Shown here one piece after another: positions 63,569 to 64,000 of a stretch of 64,000 nt of DNA. The position numbers were made by a program, and so were the translations under genes. Position 1 is the stretch's first letter. Every line of letters begins with the position of its first letter. The notes beneath the pieces are model-generated. The model did not search any database. It was not told where the DNA came from and was given only the letters and a program-made list of their open reading frames with translations. Origin of the DNA: Rhizobium sophorae (GTDB lineage Bacteria > Pseudomonadota > Alphaproteobacteria > Rhizobiales > Rhizobiaceae); NCBI RefSeq assembly GCF_013087515.1, contig NZ_JABFCN010000016.1, positions 124,001 through 188,000 on the forward strand, read 5' to 3'.

Positions 63569-64000
63569 ATGCATCGCTACCGCAGCCACACATGCGCCGC
63601 CCTCCGCAAGTCGGATGTCGGCTCGACCGTCCGTATCTCCGGCTGGGTTCACCGCGTTCGCGACCATGGCGGCGTTCTATTCATCGACCTTCGCGACCAT
63701 TACGGCATCACCCAGGTCGTTGCCGATCCCGACAGCCCGGCCTTCAAGATGGCGGAAACCGTGCGTGGAGAATGGGTCATCCGTATCGATGGCCTCGTCA
63801 AGGCCCGCACCGAAGACACCGTCAACAAGAGCATGGCGACCGGCGAGATAGAGCTCTATGCGCAGGAGATCGAAATCCTCTCCGCCGCCAAGGAATTGCC
63901 GCTGCCGGTCTTCGGCGAGCCGGATTATCCCGAAGACGTCCGCCTGAAGTATCGCTTCCTCGATCTTCGCCGCGAAACGCTGCACAAGAACATCGTCAAG
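63569..64000 (+). CDS. aspS: Aspartyl-tRNA synthetase (3' end outside window)
   Basis: The first 144 codons are visible from the ATG at 63569 ([19 protein letters not shown]) and run off the right edge. The OB-fold anticodon-binding domain is clear ([20 protein letters not shown]), followed by the start of the class II core ([16 protein letters not shown]). A CTTGACA at 63461-63467 could be a -35 element, though no good -10 is seen. Confidence 0.95.
   Translation, partial: MHRYRSHTCAALRKSDVGSTVRISGWVHRVRDHGGVLFIDLRDHYGITQVVADPDSPAFKMAETVRGEWVIRIDGLVKARTEDTVNKSMATGEIELYAQEIEILSAAKELPLPVFGEPDYPEDVRLKYRFLDLRRETLHKNIVK

Noticed and set aside
1..64000. tRNA, rRNA, insertion sequences or prophage
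   Set aside because: No cloverleaf, rRNA, transposase, integrase or phage structural gene was recognised on either strand.

Overview
The window is a contiguous, gene-dense, GC-rich stretch of alphaproteobacterial chromosome that carries almost only housekeeping genes. Gene content and order point to Rhizobiales, most likely Rhizobium of the leguminosarum/etli group: rpsF-rpsR-DUF2232-rplI-dnaB-alr-radA-cvpA on one strand, fabD-fabG-acpP-fabF-mltG-yicC-gmk, lptF-lptG-lptD-surA-pdxA-rsmA, uvrC-pgsA-moaD-moaE, an HdaA-type DnaA regulator, a RopB-like outer membrane protein, and intergenic palindromic elements of the RIME/REP type. The species is inferred; no rRNA or tRNA gene was seen.

Layout. 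1-9.5 kb: ribosomal protein and replication/repair cluster on the minus strand (a LysE-type exporter gene at about 2 kb is on the plus strand), then an aldo/keto reductase. 9.7-16.3 kb: fatty-acid synthesis (fabD, fabG, acpP, fabF), followed by mltG, a YicC-type RNase and gmk. 16.3-24 kb: minus-strand envelope biogenesis operon lptF-lptG-lptD-surA-like-pdxA-rsmA, preceded by a PAP2 phosphatase that may act on lipid A. 25-36 kb: pepA-holC, two unknown lipoproteins, a sugar 1-dehydrogenase, a prolyl oligopeptidase, an ABC-F ATPase, a degenerate GGDEF protein, DinB, GST and ndk. 36.5-38 kb: a CGNR zinc-finger gene and an orphan LivH-type permease that diverge from a long AT-rich palindrome. 38-42.6 kb: moaE, moaD, pgsA, uvrC and an SDR. 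43-48.7 kb: RopB-like porin, GST, rlmJ, a molybdopterin oxidoreductase coupled to a NudK-like hydrolase, and a Phd/VapC-type toxin-antitoxin pair. 48.8-60.5 kb: an orphan phnM, purM-purN, an AI-2E family permease, hdaA, ppk1-ppx, a phytase-like esterase and a membrane class III nucleotide cyclase. 60.6-64 kb: rnd, a Tat-exported multicopper oxidase and the start of aspS.

No phage, insertion sequence, CRISPR array or classical genomic island is present. The accessory signal lies in small-scale structure: the CGNR/permease operator-promoter, Pho-box-like direct repeats before ppk1 and the phytase-like gene (weaker before phnM), five tandem small hairpins directly after the GGDEF gene, two long RIME-like palindromes (one splitting moaD from moaE), three copies of a REP-like element, and a PAP2 phosphatase whose PSGH-type motif reads VSGE. 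Together ppk1, ppx, phnM and the phytase-like gene suggest a loosely clustered phosphate-stress neighbourhood.
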